Assembly: GCA_942486035.1 (NCBI GenBank)
Contig: CALNXK010000516.1
Span: forward strand, 40,001-104,000
DNA: 64,000 bases
Direction of reading: 5' to 3'
Source of the DNA: Porites lobata
Taxonomy: Eukaryota > Cnidaria > Anthozoa > Scleractinia > Poritidae
Shown: positions 34,792 through 45,716 of the stretch, piece after piece
How positions within the stretch are numbered: position 1 is the first letter of the stretch
How the letters are laid out: each line of letters begins with the position of its first letter
Translations under genes and position numbers: made by a program
The notes under the pieces: model-generated
What the model was told of the DNA's origin: nothing
The model's database searches: none
Seen by the model: only the letters and a program-made list of their open reading frames with translations

Positions 34792-37064
34792 GTGTTAACA
34801 CTTTTAACTCTTAACCCAGCCCTTCGCGCAAGAGATCTCTGCTACGTGATTTATATTGCTGCTATTTTAAATTGGCGCCAGACTTGCCGAAAAGCAGGAA
34901 GGGACCGAGTTTAATCAACGAAGAATTTTATCGGCGAAAAAATGTATAACTTTCTAGGGGAGAACTGTTGTGCCTTTAGCTTTTAAAGCTCATAGCGTTT
35001 TAGCAATATTTGCATTCTAGGATAAACCTGGTGAAATATAGTCCCATTAAAGCGCCGTTGATATCTCATCTCTTTGAGTATTATTTTGGCAATCATTAAG
35101 CTCTCTCCGAAAGAGAACATTTGTCCAACTAAGAAGGCGCATTAAGATAAGGGCTAAGTGGTAACTTTTCCCTTCTTCGAGTCTGTCTTCTTTATGCGAA
35201 CTAAGTGTTTCGGGGTAGAATTCGTAGGAAAGGCAATGCACTCCATCAAATAGGAATACTTGATTTTCCGTGTTGTGTTAACGTTCTTTTACAACCTTGA
35301 GTCTGGCTATCTAGTCTTATTTTGAGCAATTGTCGGCCAGGGATTGGAAAATTGTAGTAGCCAAGTGCTGGTGCTCTGTTTTCGCTCATTATTTTGATAT
35401 GTTGTCCCCAGGGGCGGGGGGGGGGGCTCCCATGTCCATGTAAAAGTGACGGGGATGCTCGTCCCCTAAAGCAGACCAATATGGGTGTGGATCAAGCTTA
35501 AACTTACCCCTAAGGGAGATTTCTGTGTGATCAGTGTTACAGTATTTTCTGCACATGCAGTCCTAAGCGATACCTGAATGGGCAGATATAGTGACTTTCC
35601 ATCCCAAACACCCTAAGCATCCCCGTCAGTTTTAAATGGGAGTCCCCTCGGAATGTTGTCTTTCTGTCGACCTATGATTGCCTGGCCGTCGTGGAGTCAG
35701 TACTCTGCCTATCAATTAAGAGGGAGACGAAGGCTGAGAAAGGTTACTTTTGTCACTTCGCTTGTTACTGAGCAGGCTATGAAAAACTACACATAGCACT
35801 TTCTTTAAGGATAAGGCCAGAAAAACACCTGTTAATACACCAATGAAGAATTTAATAAGCTGTTTGTTCAGGTGCCATCTTGTAAAGCCAACAAATGAAA
35901 TCATTTACAATAGACGTTTTGAAAAACATGAATAAGAACAACCGTCTTTACTAGCTTTCTTATCTTGCAGAATGACGATACAAACTCTTATCAAGATTTT
36001 TGTTATTCTTGGCAACAAAATTCGCCCGTTTCATTAGAATACGGACGCCCACTCGAAACGAAATTGAAATGAAAAATGAAAAAACGGACAAATGAAAATT
36101 ACTTTGATACGTTTTAGCGATAACCTTTATGTGTGACTTGCCGAACCTAATCACCTTATTGGCTTAAGCCACAACTTATTCAAACACCGACAGCGACATC
36201 ACCGACTCGTAACTTCCTTTTAATCAGCTTTAGTATATTATTGGCTCTATGAGCGAACAAGGCCTAGGCTATGATTGGCTACGCGAGTAGGCAAGATGGA
36301 GCTATTGAATATTGAGACTCGGGATTGCCTACTTTTCAGTTCTTGAAAGTAATTTTTATTCGTTGGAATTTTTCGGCAATTGATGCAACGAATCCACCCT
36401 CATGCGCAGGAGGGACGAAGACTCGAGGAACGAATCCTTCATTGACCTGATTTGTACTGTCGAGAGGGCTGCACCACGTACTTTCCATGAACCTTAGAGT
36501 TTTAGCGTTTTATATCTCAATCAATTTCTGGCTGCTTAAATACGTCTCGCTGTATCAATGGCGCTTGCATCTGTGAAATACAAGTAAATTAACAGAAAGT
36601 ATTTCTCATTTCCTTTTACTTGGATCAAACACTTGAGTTTTATTGGACACCTCTTGAATATTTTTATCTAACTAAGAAAGTCGATATTAATTTTCTTAAG
36701 TCATGAACTAAGGCATTCACCAGAGGATCTCAATAAAAAATTACAGCTTCATAAACTTTACTTACCAGTTGGAGGAGATAAATCTACTAATGTTATTGAA
36801 CAAAACTGCTATTCACCAGGAGGTAAAAGATGCTAAGCTATGATGCAAGAAATAAATCATGGCAATGGGTCAAATGTAATAACCCTTTCTGTAAGAGATT
36901 TGAACTAGTAATTTGACACCTGTCGTTCAACTTGAAAACTTTTACGTTTCTCAGCTTAATTAAGCCGATAAAACTCTCGCACAGGTGTTCCAGAAAACAC
37001 TAAACCTGCAAGCGTACAAGAAGAATGGTCAAATAGTCCGAAATATTGAGCCAAGTAAAAAGCA
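34792..37064. other. Intergenic stretch between RNF212B and the GPCR gene
   Basis: Apart from the MITE at 35416-35651 I see no supported gene. The last few hundred bases should hold the GPCR 5' UTR and promoter, but no clear TATA box or upstream exon can be named. Confidence 0.45.
35416..35651. mobile_element. G-tract MITE
   Basis: The left part ctcccatgtccatgtaaaag with gacggggatgct mirrors agcatccccgtcagttttaa and gggagtcccctc at the right end. Length about 236 bp. Confidence 0.6.
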
Positions 37065-38171
37065 ATGAAAACCCAAATAGACTTGCATCGAACTGGCCAT
37101 GAAAGTTCGACTGTATTTTCTGAGCCAGATTATATCATGGGAATCAAAGTGGCTGCTTACTGCATCATTATCGTGACTTCACTTGTGGGCAACAGTCTCA
37201 TTATAGCCATCGTTCACAAGAATTACAACCACCACATGAAGACACCAAACAACTTCTTCGTTGTGAACACAGCGGCTGCCGATATCCTAATCACAGTGTC
37301 CAGTGCTACAGAAGCAGTTGTCACAATCGCAGCGTCTAACTGGCTAATCGAGGGAACATTTGGACATTTTTTGTGTAAACTGAAGACAGTAACAATGGCG
37401 CTGTCCGCGCTGGTGTCAACCCAAAGCTTGGCCACAATGGCGATTGATCGTTTCATTGTAGTGTTCTTTCCTCTCAAGAGAATCATTGGACGTCATGGCG
37501 CGTACTCGATAATAACGGTGATATGGCTCACGTCCGCTGCCTTTACAATCCCAATGGTTTTCATAGCCGATGTCCAAGAACTAAGGGGCACTAGCGTGTG
37601 CTTTCTGACTTTCTGGAAATCGAAATCTATAGAAAACTACTTCATTGCAATATTCGTGTTATTCAAATGCACCCCTTTGGTGATTCAAGGAGTGTTGTAT
37701 GTGGCAGTGATATTGAAACTGTGTTTGAGAGAGACACCGGGGAATGAGCTTCATATTCCCAATCACCATCACTATCACACTGAGAAGATGAACCGCAGAA
37801 TAATAGGAATGCTCATCGCAATTGTGCTGCTGTTTGCAGTTTGCTGGCTTCCCATTTGGATTGAATCTATGGTCTGCTTTCAAAATTTTACCAACAGCAT
37901 TTGCCAGTCGTTACACATCAACTTCATTGTCTGGTTCTTGGCCTACAGCAAAAGTGCGATCAATCCGTGCATTTATTTTGTTTTTAATGAGACTTTTCGC
38001 CACGGTGCCTCTCTGCTGTGGTCTAAATTCGTCTACAGTCGCTCTCGCCGTCGTTGCAGTGTTTCTCTAAGACACAATCGAGTAACGCCTTTGCAAAATC
38101 GAGCCGTTCCGGGGTATGAAGGAGATAATACCAACACTACAAGAACAGCGCCTGTAAATACAACAACCTAG
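37065..38171 (+). CDS. Class A (rhodopsin-type) G-protein-coupled receptor, neuropeptide-receptor-like
   Basis: A single-exon frame of 368 codons. Seven hydrophobic helices are visible. TM1, about residues 27-50, has the GNSLI motif and TM2 has NTAAADIL. A conserved Cys near 104 precedes TM3, which ends in DRF (MAIDRFIVVFFP) in place of DRY. TM4 is SIITVIWLTSAAFTIP, the extracellular-loop Cys follows in TSVCFLTFW, TM5 is YFIAIFVLFKCTPLV, TM6 carries CWLP (LLFAVCWLPIW) and TM7 ends NPCIYFVFN in place of NPxxY. The tail is Arg/Ser-rich, then Thr/Asn-rich. The pattern fits cnidarian peptide-receptor-like GPCRs; the ligand cannot be inferred. The first ATG was chosen; Met 25 (MGIKVAAY) just before TM1 is the alternative. 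A single exon is common for cnidarian GPCRs of this class. Confidence 0.9.
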   Translation: MKTQIDLHRTGHESSTVFSEPDYIMGIKVAAYCIIIVTSLVGNSLIIAIVHKNYNHHMKTPNNFFVVNTAAADILITVSSATEAVVTIAASNWLIEGTFGHFLCKLKTVTMALSALVSTQSLATMAIDRFIVVFFPLKRIIGRHGAYSIITVIWLTSAAFTIPMVFIADVQELRGTSVCFLTFWKSKSIENYFIAIFVLFKCTPLVIQGVLYVAVILKLCLRETPGNELHIPNHHHYHTEKMNRRIIGMLIAIVLLFAVCWLPIWIESMVCFQNFTNSICQSLHINFIVWFLAYSKSAINPCIYFVFNETFRHGASLLWSKFVYSRSRRRCSVSLRHNRVTPLQNRAVPGYEGDNTNTTRTAPVNTTT

Positions 38172-38232
38172 GAAACTATGTTGACTCCTGTTTTAGCATT
38201 ACCGTTGGAGTTCGAATTTCGTGTGTAAGAAA

Positions 38233-38326
38233 AACACGCTAGGCCCTTAGAAATAGGACAGCTCCAGATATGGAAACCATTATGAAGCTTAGTGTTTTTG
38301 TATCCAGTAAAAGTCTAACTGCAGAG
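38233..38326. repeat. 94-bp dispersed repeat, copy 1 (GPCR 3' flank)
   Basis: Begins aacacgctaggcccttagaa and contains aggacagctccagatatg. It matches 39914-40007 at high identity in the same orientation and is 61 bp past the GPCR stop. Confidence 0.75.
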
Positions 38327-38910
38327 CGTACTATGAAGCTTTGATATTTCTACGTTCGGCAGAACACTTTGTAAATTAATTACTCAAAGCCCGAACTAAG
38401 TTTACTTTAGAAAATTTACAGTATTTGGATATGTTATCGATATAACACATAGTGGCATTTCTTAATATAATAATCACTGATGTTGAACTCGGTAGTTGTC
38501 ATTCCACGAATGAGCGAATAACGCTTAGTTGATAACGTCCGCAGCAAACGTCACTTTGATTAACTGACTAAATTTTATCCACTTCAAATGATAAAAAGTT
38601 GCGGATAAAAAATTGGACGAGTCATTACTCAAGAAAAAGCATTTATTTAGTTATGTTACCAGTTTCTTTACCCACACAGTTCTTCGACTTTATACCCAAA
38701 TTAAAGGACAATTCATGTTAAATTTATCTATCCTTGTGATGAATTTGCTGCACGTTCAGTTGCAACATTATTTTATAAAGATGGACTTTTCCTAATATAT
38801 GGCGTAGGATCGCGAAAGAGCTTGTTAACGATAATCAATCGGTCACATCGAGCGGGCCCTGGCCAGTGCCAATTCTGATTCTCTACTGCAGGCAATAAAT
38901 TCAAAACTAC

Positions 38911-39085
38911 ATGAAGGAAGAACATCTCAATTATATACGCAACTGTTCCAGTTGGGAAAAGAAAGCCTGAAAAAAGATTCAGGTTTTTTTTTCAGGCTTT
39001 CTTTTCGCAACTGCAAAACTTGTGTATATAACTGCGATGATCTTCCTTCACTCCGCAGTTCACATACATGATTTTCATATATCCA
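38911..39085. mobile_element. Head-to-head pair of SINE body fragments
   Basis: The left half (gaaaagaaagcctgaaaaaa) and the right half (ttttttttcaggctttcttt) are inverted copies of the body of the SINE at 30099-30338. Similarity extends outward (gaaggaagaacatctcaatt versus tgcgatgatcttccttcact). The tRNA-like head is missing from both, so the fusion point is inside the body. Confidence 0.65.
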
Positions 39086-39590
39086 CAACTTCAAATTCAA
39101 AACTGTCAGCTCTTCCTGGAATACCACTTTCATCAAATATTTTAAGAGGAAATCTTTCGTTTGACAAAAAAAAAAAAGAAGTCATCATTTCAGAGGCTCG
39201 TTAGTTTTAAACAAGTAGACTACACTTGTTCTCAGTTGCAGATATGCAATGTATCATTCGTGCAATTCTTTCAGTTGTATTTCTACTGTAACGTGAAATG
39301 TAATCATTACAGATGTAACATGGAACAGTAAGGCAAACCATTCCCCCCGATGAGTGCTGTCAACTGAAGGGGTCATCTCAGGGTTACTTTCACATTTTTG
39401 GTCAAAAGTGATCTAAAAATAGAACTAAAGGTCTCCATACACTCCAGTATCATGGATTCCTTGCGTAGTAAACCATGCTCAGGCAAGCCAGAACACTCTC
39501 TTGCCCTGCCGTTCTCGCGAAGTTAGGGAAAAGGTGTTTTCGGTGAGTTTCGTTCAGTGACGTCACGGCTCTTAACTTTTGTGTTTTCCC

Positions 39591-40132
39591 ACAGGTAACC
39601 CAGGCTCTGTGATAGCACCACAGTATAATTTAAGTAAAATTACAGTGTTTGTGTGGGGCAAAATACGACCCTGAAATTTGTGGGAAATACTACTAAGATA
39701 AATACTACTGAGTAAATAAAAGTCAATCAGACTTACTCTGCAGATAGTTGTTATTGTCATTAATGCTCACACGAAGTTTCGAGATAATTTGCTCAAATTC
39801 ACCCTCTATACAATATAATACACATAATAGGTGGAAACATATGGCATCACAGCCGCCATCACTCCCCTTCCAACACCATTTTTTCTTCGAATTTCGAACT
39901 TCAACGGTAAATAAACACGCTAGGTCCGTAGAAATAGGACAGCTCCAGATATGAAAACCACTATGAAGTTTGGTGTTCTTGCATTCAGTAAAAGTCTTAC
40001 GGCAGAGTAAGTTTCATTTACCTTTCTTTAGTATTTTCCTCAAATTTAAGGATCATATTTTTACCCCACACAAACACTGTAAATTTACTGGAATCTTACT
40101 GTGGTAATATCACAGAACTTGGGTTACCCGTG
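39591..40132. mobile_element. TIR element of about 540 bp with long imperfect arms
   Basis: The left arm (acaggtaacccaggctctgt, then acagtgtttgtgtgggg) and the right arm (ccccacacaaacactgt, then cagaacttgggttacccgtg) are inverted over about 130-150 bp. The right half includes the 94-bp repeat copy at 39914-40007. No transposase. Confidence 0.65.
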
Positions 40133-40849
40133 TTTGACCCAGCGGGGAACGCCCTGGGACTTTTAACAAAGGTTAAGGCGCTCCTTATTTTTGACAGAGA
40201 GGAGAGTGATTTTTCGACGAAACTGGACGACTAGACAGATTTGTTTTGTAAGGTTTATAAGTATTACGTACCTGTTATCCTTATTTATGGCTCGCCTGTC
40301 TGCTTTGCATTATTGTTGCTCCCTTCATATCCGGAGTCGAACCGCACTAATTTAATGTAGTTGGCTCTCTAACTTGATTATCTTCATAATTATACGCTAG
40401 GATTTTAATAAGCAATGACATCGTTTGTTTTGTAACATTTTAAATAAAGGAATTTCAAATTTTTCTTTTTTGTTTTCAATTTTTGATTCTTTTGTTTCCC
40501 TTCAGTTTTTGTTTTGTTTTTTTAATTTCTATTTTTATTATTCTTTTTTAAGAGAGGTTGGCCCGATTTTATTAAGTAAGGTTTAACTAGGACTGATAAA
40601 GGAGAATGTTCTTAGGGAATGACTTAGAGTTTACAAAACCATGTACTTCATGGGCTGTAAAATTTGGGCTTTCGAATACAAACGTTACCAGCAAAGAGCG
40701 AACAGCTGTTAAGTAAGACCCTGTGGTGTGACCAATCACAGAAGATACTATCGGCCTGTATGTAAGCCCCTTGGACACCTTACGTAATTTACAAATTGCA
40801 GAACAGTTGAACCTTCATTAACCAGCCAGTAATCAAAGTCCTGAAATAA

Positions 40850-41556
40850 ATGTGGAAACTAGCAGCAACCAAAGGTTAGGAAATGAACATTTGCGTTTAC
40901 CTTAGAGTTGTGACTGATGTTTTTAAAGAATCACTTCTTTCATAATAAGCAAATAGTAGATGCGTGCGTGAATAAGATGACCCTTTTTAAAACTTGAAAA
41001 GGTAATTCAGTTTTCTCACAAATTTGCCTCACAGAAAAATCGTGGCTGCGAACCCTTCGTTTTCCCTCTTATGCCTGGAACCCTAAACTCCATCGCAGCC
41101 ATTTTTTGGATGTCACGCAAAGCTTTGCGATGGAGGCTACTTGAACCTAATCTCTTTTTCCCATATATCAGCTAAGATTGCATGAAACTGCCTTTAACTT
41201 ACCCCTCCCCTAACACAACGTTACCACTAAAGTCTTACTGAGGGCAAAACTGTCCACCTATCCCTCCCCTAAACCAACATCAACACTTACTTCTGACTTA
41301 GGGCAAATGTTGACTTAGGGGAGGGGAAGGTGGACAGTCTCCCAGAAACGTATAATGATCCATATAGTGTAAGTGGAGAGGAATTTCCCTGGAATCTTAT
41401 GCTGATCCTTTCCTTACAGAACCACGCCTGCAGGCACGTCGCACTGAACAGAGGGATTTCCACTCAAAAAACAACAACGATCTGGGGAAGACCAGGATTC
41501 TGATTCTTGATGAGATCGATCGAGTTTCATCACAAGACCTGTTACGTTTGCTTTAG
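40850..41556 (+). CDS. Possible two-exon small protein (53 aa)
   Basis: Exon 1, 40850-40874, encodes MWKLAATK plus one base and ends at AAAG|GTTAGG. Exon 2, 41420-41556, follows the acceptor tttccttacag and encodes PRLQARRTEQRDFHSKNN, then ILILDEIDRVSSQDLLRLL and TAG. Phases fit (1, then 2 bases). An in-frame TAA lies just before the ATG, and AATAAA lies at about 41574 just after the stop. Exon 2 is the better supported half: acceptor, open frame and poly(A) signal all agree, and it could instead be the last exon of a longer gene. I do not recognise the product. It has no signal peptide or membrane helix. Confidence 0.3.
41198..41362. mobile_element. Palindromic CCCTCCCCTAA MITE
   Basis: tccacctatccctcccctaa and ttaggggaggggaaggtgga are inverted, and the right end gaaacgtataatgatcc matches the 53490-53636 copy in reverse. 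A second partial left arm (cccctcccctaacacaac) sits at about 41202, so this site may hold one and a half copies. It lies in the putative intron of the 53-aa gene. Confidence 0.65.
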
Positions 41557-42228
41557 TTTTGAAACTAATGTATTAATAAATGAAGCATTTTACTTTTACT
41601 TACGCCTCCTTGCGTCTTTCAAAACTGCCAACAGATCATCTTGTCGGACAACACTGGGGATTTTAAACTTGAAATGATTAGTTGTAGTATCCCTCTATAC
41701 TTTTTCCACGATTTTCTTTATCTTAGTTTCATGCAATGAAAGGAAAGCCGTGAACAGTAAATATTTGAATCAAAGAGAAACTAATTGGCAGCCTGTTACA
41801 TATACATCTTCAAAGCTGACTTGAAAAGGAAAGGAAAAATGCCCGACTGAATAAGATTTTAGCCTGTCACAGGCACAGTTCGCTAAAACTTTTTTTTTTG
41901 TTTCTCGTTTATTTTCTTAGAGTGGGAGAAAAGATTAAATGAAAATCGTTTTCAAATGAACGTATTTTCCTTCGTACCAGATAGAAAAAAATTTTAGAAA
42001 GTTTTGTATGTTTTTATTCTCATGGCAACTTTGCAGACCACACTATGATTATATCATTATTTAAATATCACTACGTTACCATGGAAACCTTTACCTTAAT
42101 TACCGACCAACTTTTCAAAACATTTTGAAAGGTATCTGTTGCTTCCGTGGTCTCCATGTAAACGAATTACAGAAATAAAAAACAAGTTAAAACGTGTTAC
42201 AAGTTTCCATGGCAACTCTTTTCAAAAC

Positions 42229-42560
42229 ATGGCGGACTTGAAGGAGATCGCTTTCCATCGATCGATCGCGACCTTGGAGTAAGAGATCTTGTTTTTTTAT
42301 GACGCCAAACAGAGAGAGTAGATGCCAAAGGCGATTTCAATTTGGATTAGTCAGTTTCAACAGTTTTTCAGCAACCTGATAAGCACCAGATATTTGCAAA
42401 GGCAACACAATTTATTCGAGGACGTCATGTTGGCGATGTGTTGCTAAGGAATGCGTATTTCATGAACAAGGTCAAGGCCACTGTATTGTTCGTCATCCCA
42501 AGCATCGAGCTGATGCCTTTGTTCACTGGAAAGCTGGAACAGTCTGCCAAGAGGTTTATA
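42229..42560 (+). other. Possible unassigned coding exons
   Basis: An ATG in good context at 42229 opens MADLKEIAFHRSIATL and meets a donor-like GTAAGAG at about 42280. A tttttcag acceptor ends at about 42373. The downstream segment is open in a frame that does not match the donor phase, and another frame reads ECVFHEQGQGHCIVRHPKHR and on to a GTTTAT donor-like site near 42554. No single consistent model emerged; it could be a real gene with a missing exon or a decayed copy. Confidence 0.2.
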
Positions 42561-43151
42561 TTCAACAAGTTTTTATGTAGGGCTTTACACAGAAATAGCA
42601 GAAAAGAAATATCCTGTTTCTGTGACTTGAGTGTGATTATTAATTAAACCGGAAATTAAAGGTATTCGTAAAAAAAAATAATTTGTTATAGAGGATTTCC
42701 GATATCCCATATATTATTTCAGCACAAATATCAATAAATATTGTGGGCAACAAAAAGGAATGTTGTCATGGGATCCTCGTAGCAACTGACTGTTCATTTA
42801 CCACGGACGACTATACCTTAGATGTCAACACATCTTACGAAAAGAAGCAAGCTACAGATACTCACTCGTACTTTATTGCAACCGGTGCAAGCGAGGGACA
42901 ATTATGAAAATATATAAACATGTATCTAGTTCCCATGACAGTCATCATCAAGGCAACCAACACTGATCCCACAGCATAGCGCTCTCCTCTCCGTAGATTG
43001 GTCAAATTGCACCTTATGACGACATTAGAAAAACAAAAACCTGCTACTGTTAGGTAGCCAAAGAGGTGTGTCGTTGCCAAGGATAATTTAGTTTGTGGTT
43101 GGTACGTTCAAATATACGAGTTCGGAAAGTACTGGTGATGTCACTTCTCTA

Positions 43152-43223
43152 TGACGTCAGATGGGTTGGGCTTCGATTGATGTTCACTATGCTTTGATTG
43201 GTCCGCTGGAAGCTGCTTATAAG
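43152..43223 (+). promoter_or_regulatory. ETS gene 1 core promoter: CRE, inverted CCAAT, TATA-like box
   Basis: A perfect palindromic CRE (TGACGTCA) is at 43152-43159. gattggt, an inverted CCAAT, is at about 43195. TATAAG is at 43218-43223, about 85 bp before the start codon. The same layout occurs upstream of ETS gene 2. CRE-type sites bind CREB/ATF and AP-1-like bZIP factors. Confidence 0.55.
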
Positions 43224-43306
43224 GACAAGATACAATTTATTTCCCAATGTAGAACATCAACCGCTACGTCCGTGAACTCTCAACTTGTGGTGTTTATGGC
43301 TGAAAA

Positions 43307-44413
43307 ATGAATTTTCTTAGGGAAAACGAAGCTGATTTTGAGTGCTCCTTTGATTGTAATAACAATGGTGAAATGCAAAGTATTTTGGGCTATTTTATTC
43401 GAAAGCTGGGGGGGGGGGGAGAAACGGGGTGAGTGTTCATGTAGTCTCGTGAATAACATGTCAAACAGACAACCAAGAAAAAAACATTAAGTTTTGGGTT
43501 TTACGGTGAACTAAGTCAAAAATAATTAAAAAGTTCTCCTTCCTGTTTAAAGTAAAGAGGTATGACGAGCCACGTAAAGGGATAAACTGAATGGAAATTA
43601 TTTCGGTGCATTTTTTTACAAACGTCATTTCAAAAACAGCCAAAACGTTCGTCAGCCAAAAACAATGGCTGTGGCTCCGGCGAGATGAAAGGGAACAACA
43701 AAACGAATTGTCTCGTATACATTATGAAATGAGGTAGTTGTTCAAACTGAGTAGGTCTTGGTCTCAATTTAAAGCATGATAAAACAACCGGTTGAAGAAT
43801 TAATCTCAATTCCTTTCGCAGGTTCCTTGGACAAAGTACCGGGGCTTGACCGTAGCAGGCATATTGTTGTTGTTGATGTTGTTGTTTAGTTCAGTGTTCA
43901 AATCCTCAATTAAAAGCACCGTAAAACAACGTCAGTGGACTAACTTTTAATGTCAATTACTTCAAAGGATTGGTGGACAAAATGTTGAAAACCCGGCCCC
44001 AGCTGCTCGAGTTCATTCTCAACATGTTGTCCAATCTTTGGTTCTCTTCAATTATGTCCTGGGAGGGGATAAACGGGCAGTTCACTATCATACGCCCTGA
44101 ACAAGCGGCACACGTGTGGGGAGACAGGAATGGCCGAAGAAACATGACTTACCAAACGTTTAGTCGGGCACTGCGTTATTACTACCACAAGAAAGTGTTG
44201 AGCAAGATTAGAGGCCAAAACTACACGTACAAGTTCGACTTTCAACAGCTTGAGCGACACTATGGATATAGAGGTAGATCATCTGTCACTTTTCATCAGC
44301 CCACTGCAAACAGCCAATACATGATTCCTTCCTTTGCGGCCTGCAATTGTGATGCATTTCCAGTCAGTCATCCCACGAAGAGATTCTTTCCACAGTTCAG
44401 TACCACAGTTTGA
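43307..44413 (+). CDS. ETS-domain transcription factor, tandem copy 1
   Basis: Two exons: 43307-43367 (MNFLRENEADFECSFDCNNN plus one base) and 43968-44413, giving 168 aa. The second exon encodes the ETS winged-helix domain at about residues 30-116: LLEFILNMLS, WFSSIMSWEG, FTIIRPEQAAHVWGDRNGRR, then the recognition helix with SRALRYYYHKK, in which the two GGA-contacting arginines are present, and KIRGQNYTYKFDF. No pointed domain is present, and the N-terminus is only about 30 residues. The C-terminal tail is unlike that of copy 2. It probably binds GGA(A/T) sites in the nucleus. The start is supported by the matching exon in copy 2 and by the promoter signals. An in-frame TTG at 43970 is not the start. 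Confidence 0.8.
43840..44298. repeat. High-identity tract shared by the two ETS genes (copy 1)
   Basis: From cggggcttgaccgtagcagg at 43840 through the intron end and most of exon 2, this is nearly identical to 46924-47383, including intronic sites. Identity falls abruptly at both ends. The wider duplication, about 42900-44410 versus 45300-47467, is clearly more diverged. Confidence 0.75.
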
Positions 44414-45536
44414 ACGTGCAGGAAGAGAATCAGACAAATCGAACTTTTCTCAACTGTTAACCGTTATACTTTTTCTGCTTCCTCAGCGCGCTTTATCAAG
44501 AGTATTTTGGATAAAGTTTGCCTTTGAATTGAATGAACCTTTCCTTTTGGAGCTGACTCTCTTTTCAGTTCTGCTCACTGTGCCCCTGATGAGAATGACA
44601 GACCTTCTGATCATGAGCAGACCTTAAATTTATAAATCTAAAACATCAGTCTATGTTCCTGTTTACATGAGTGAGCTCACTCGAACTTAATAACTGTACC
44701 ATAGCTATTTTATGTCATTGATAAATGCATATTTTCCATTAAATATAGCAAAGTTATATTGTAAAACCTAATGTACTAGTAACCTTTACTCTTACAGTTG
44801 GTGGTCTACCGTCAATGAAATAATGGGTGGTCATTGAACTACTGGAGTGGTTATTGATCTGTTGCGTTTATTGAACAATTGTGGGTTTATCAAACTACGG
44901 TCACGTCTTTCTTCTGACCGGTCAAAATGTCGAAAATAACACAATAACTTGAACGTACTAGCCTAACAAGCAAAAAAACAAAGTAGAAAAAGATACTTGT
45001 CATCTTGAATGGTAATGTATTTAATTTTTCTGGTCGCTTATTTACGTGTCGGTTAAAAATGATCGGCAAACGGAACGTTTGTCCCGGAGAAATGGTCACA
45101 TTGGCCGGACCCATAATTTTCCGTTGACCGGCCGTTATTTTGAGCTCTGTTATTGGATTCTCATAGCAACTAAAAGATAACCATCATACATAAATTGGTA
45201 AGTTACCATGGAAGCCTTTTTCTTAAACGCCTATCACTCTACAAAACATAGCGACAGATACTTCCTTGTTTTTACAAAACCTATGTAACCCCGGGAAAAG
45301 GGTGAAAATATATACACATGTATTCAGTTTCCATGACAATCATCACCATGGCAAAAAACTTAACTACTTCAACGTAGCTGTCTCCTATTTGTAGATTGGT
45401 CAAACCTCTCTTGCTGACGACATACATTGGAGCAACAAAAAGATGTTTATTGTCTATCGCCGATCACGTATGTGGTTACTAGGGAAGTTTTAGTTTCTGA
45501 TTGGTCAGTCGAGTATACGAGTAGTGGTTTCAGTAA
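44414..45536. other. Spacer between the ETS genes
   Basis: The second half (about 45290 onward) is the diverged counterpart of 42900-43150: gaaaatatataaacatgtat versus gaaaatatatacacatgtat, and tagattggtcaaa in both. The first half holds ETS gene 1 3' sequence and nothing else that I recognise. Confidence 0.5.
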
Positions 45537-45644
45537 TGACGTCACTATTTATGACGTCAAATGGGCTGGGTGGCGATAGGGGATTCACTAGGCCGTGATT
45601 GGTTTATTAAAAGCTGCTTATATGGACAAGTTACAATATATAAA
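45537..45644 (+). promoter_or_regulatory. ETS gene 2 core promoter: two CREs and TATA-like boxes
   Basis: Two perfect TGACGTCA palindromes are at 45537-45544 and 45552-45559, against one in copy 1. An inverted CCAAT (gattggt) follows, then TATATAAA at 45637-45644, 73 bp before the start codon. Confidence 0.55.
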
Positions 45645-45716
45645 CCCACTGGAAAACATCAACCGCCGTATCCATCAACTTGCCACTCATTCCGTGAGTT
45701 TATCGTTTAAGCTGAA

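Noticed and set aside
37223..37883. Minus-strand frames under the GPCR
   Set aside because: Shadows of the strong plus-strand receptor frame.
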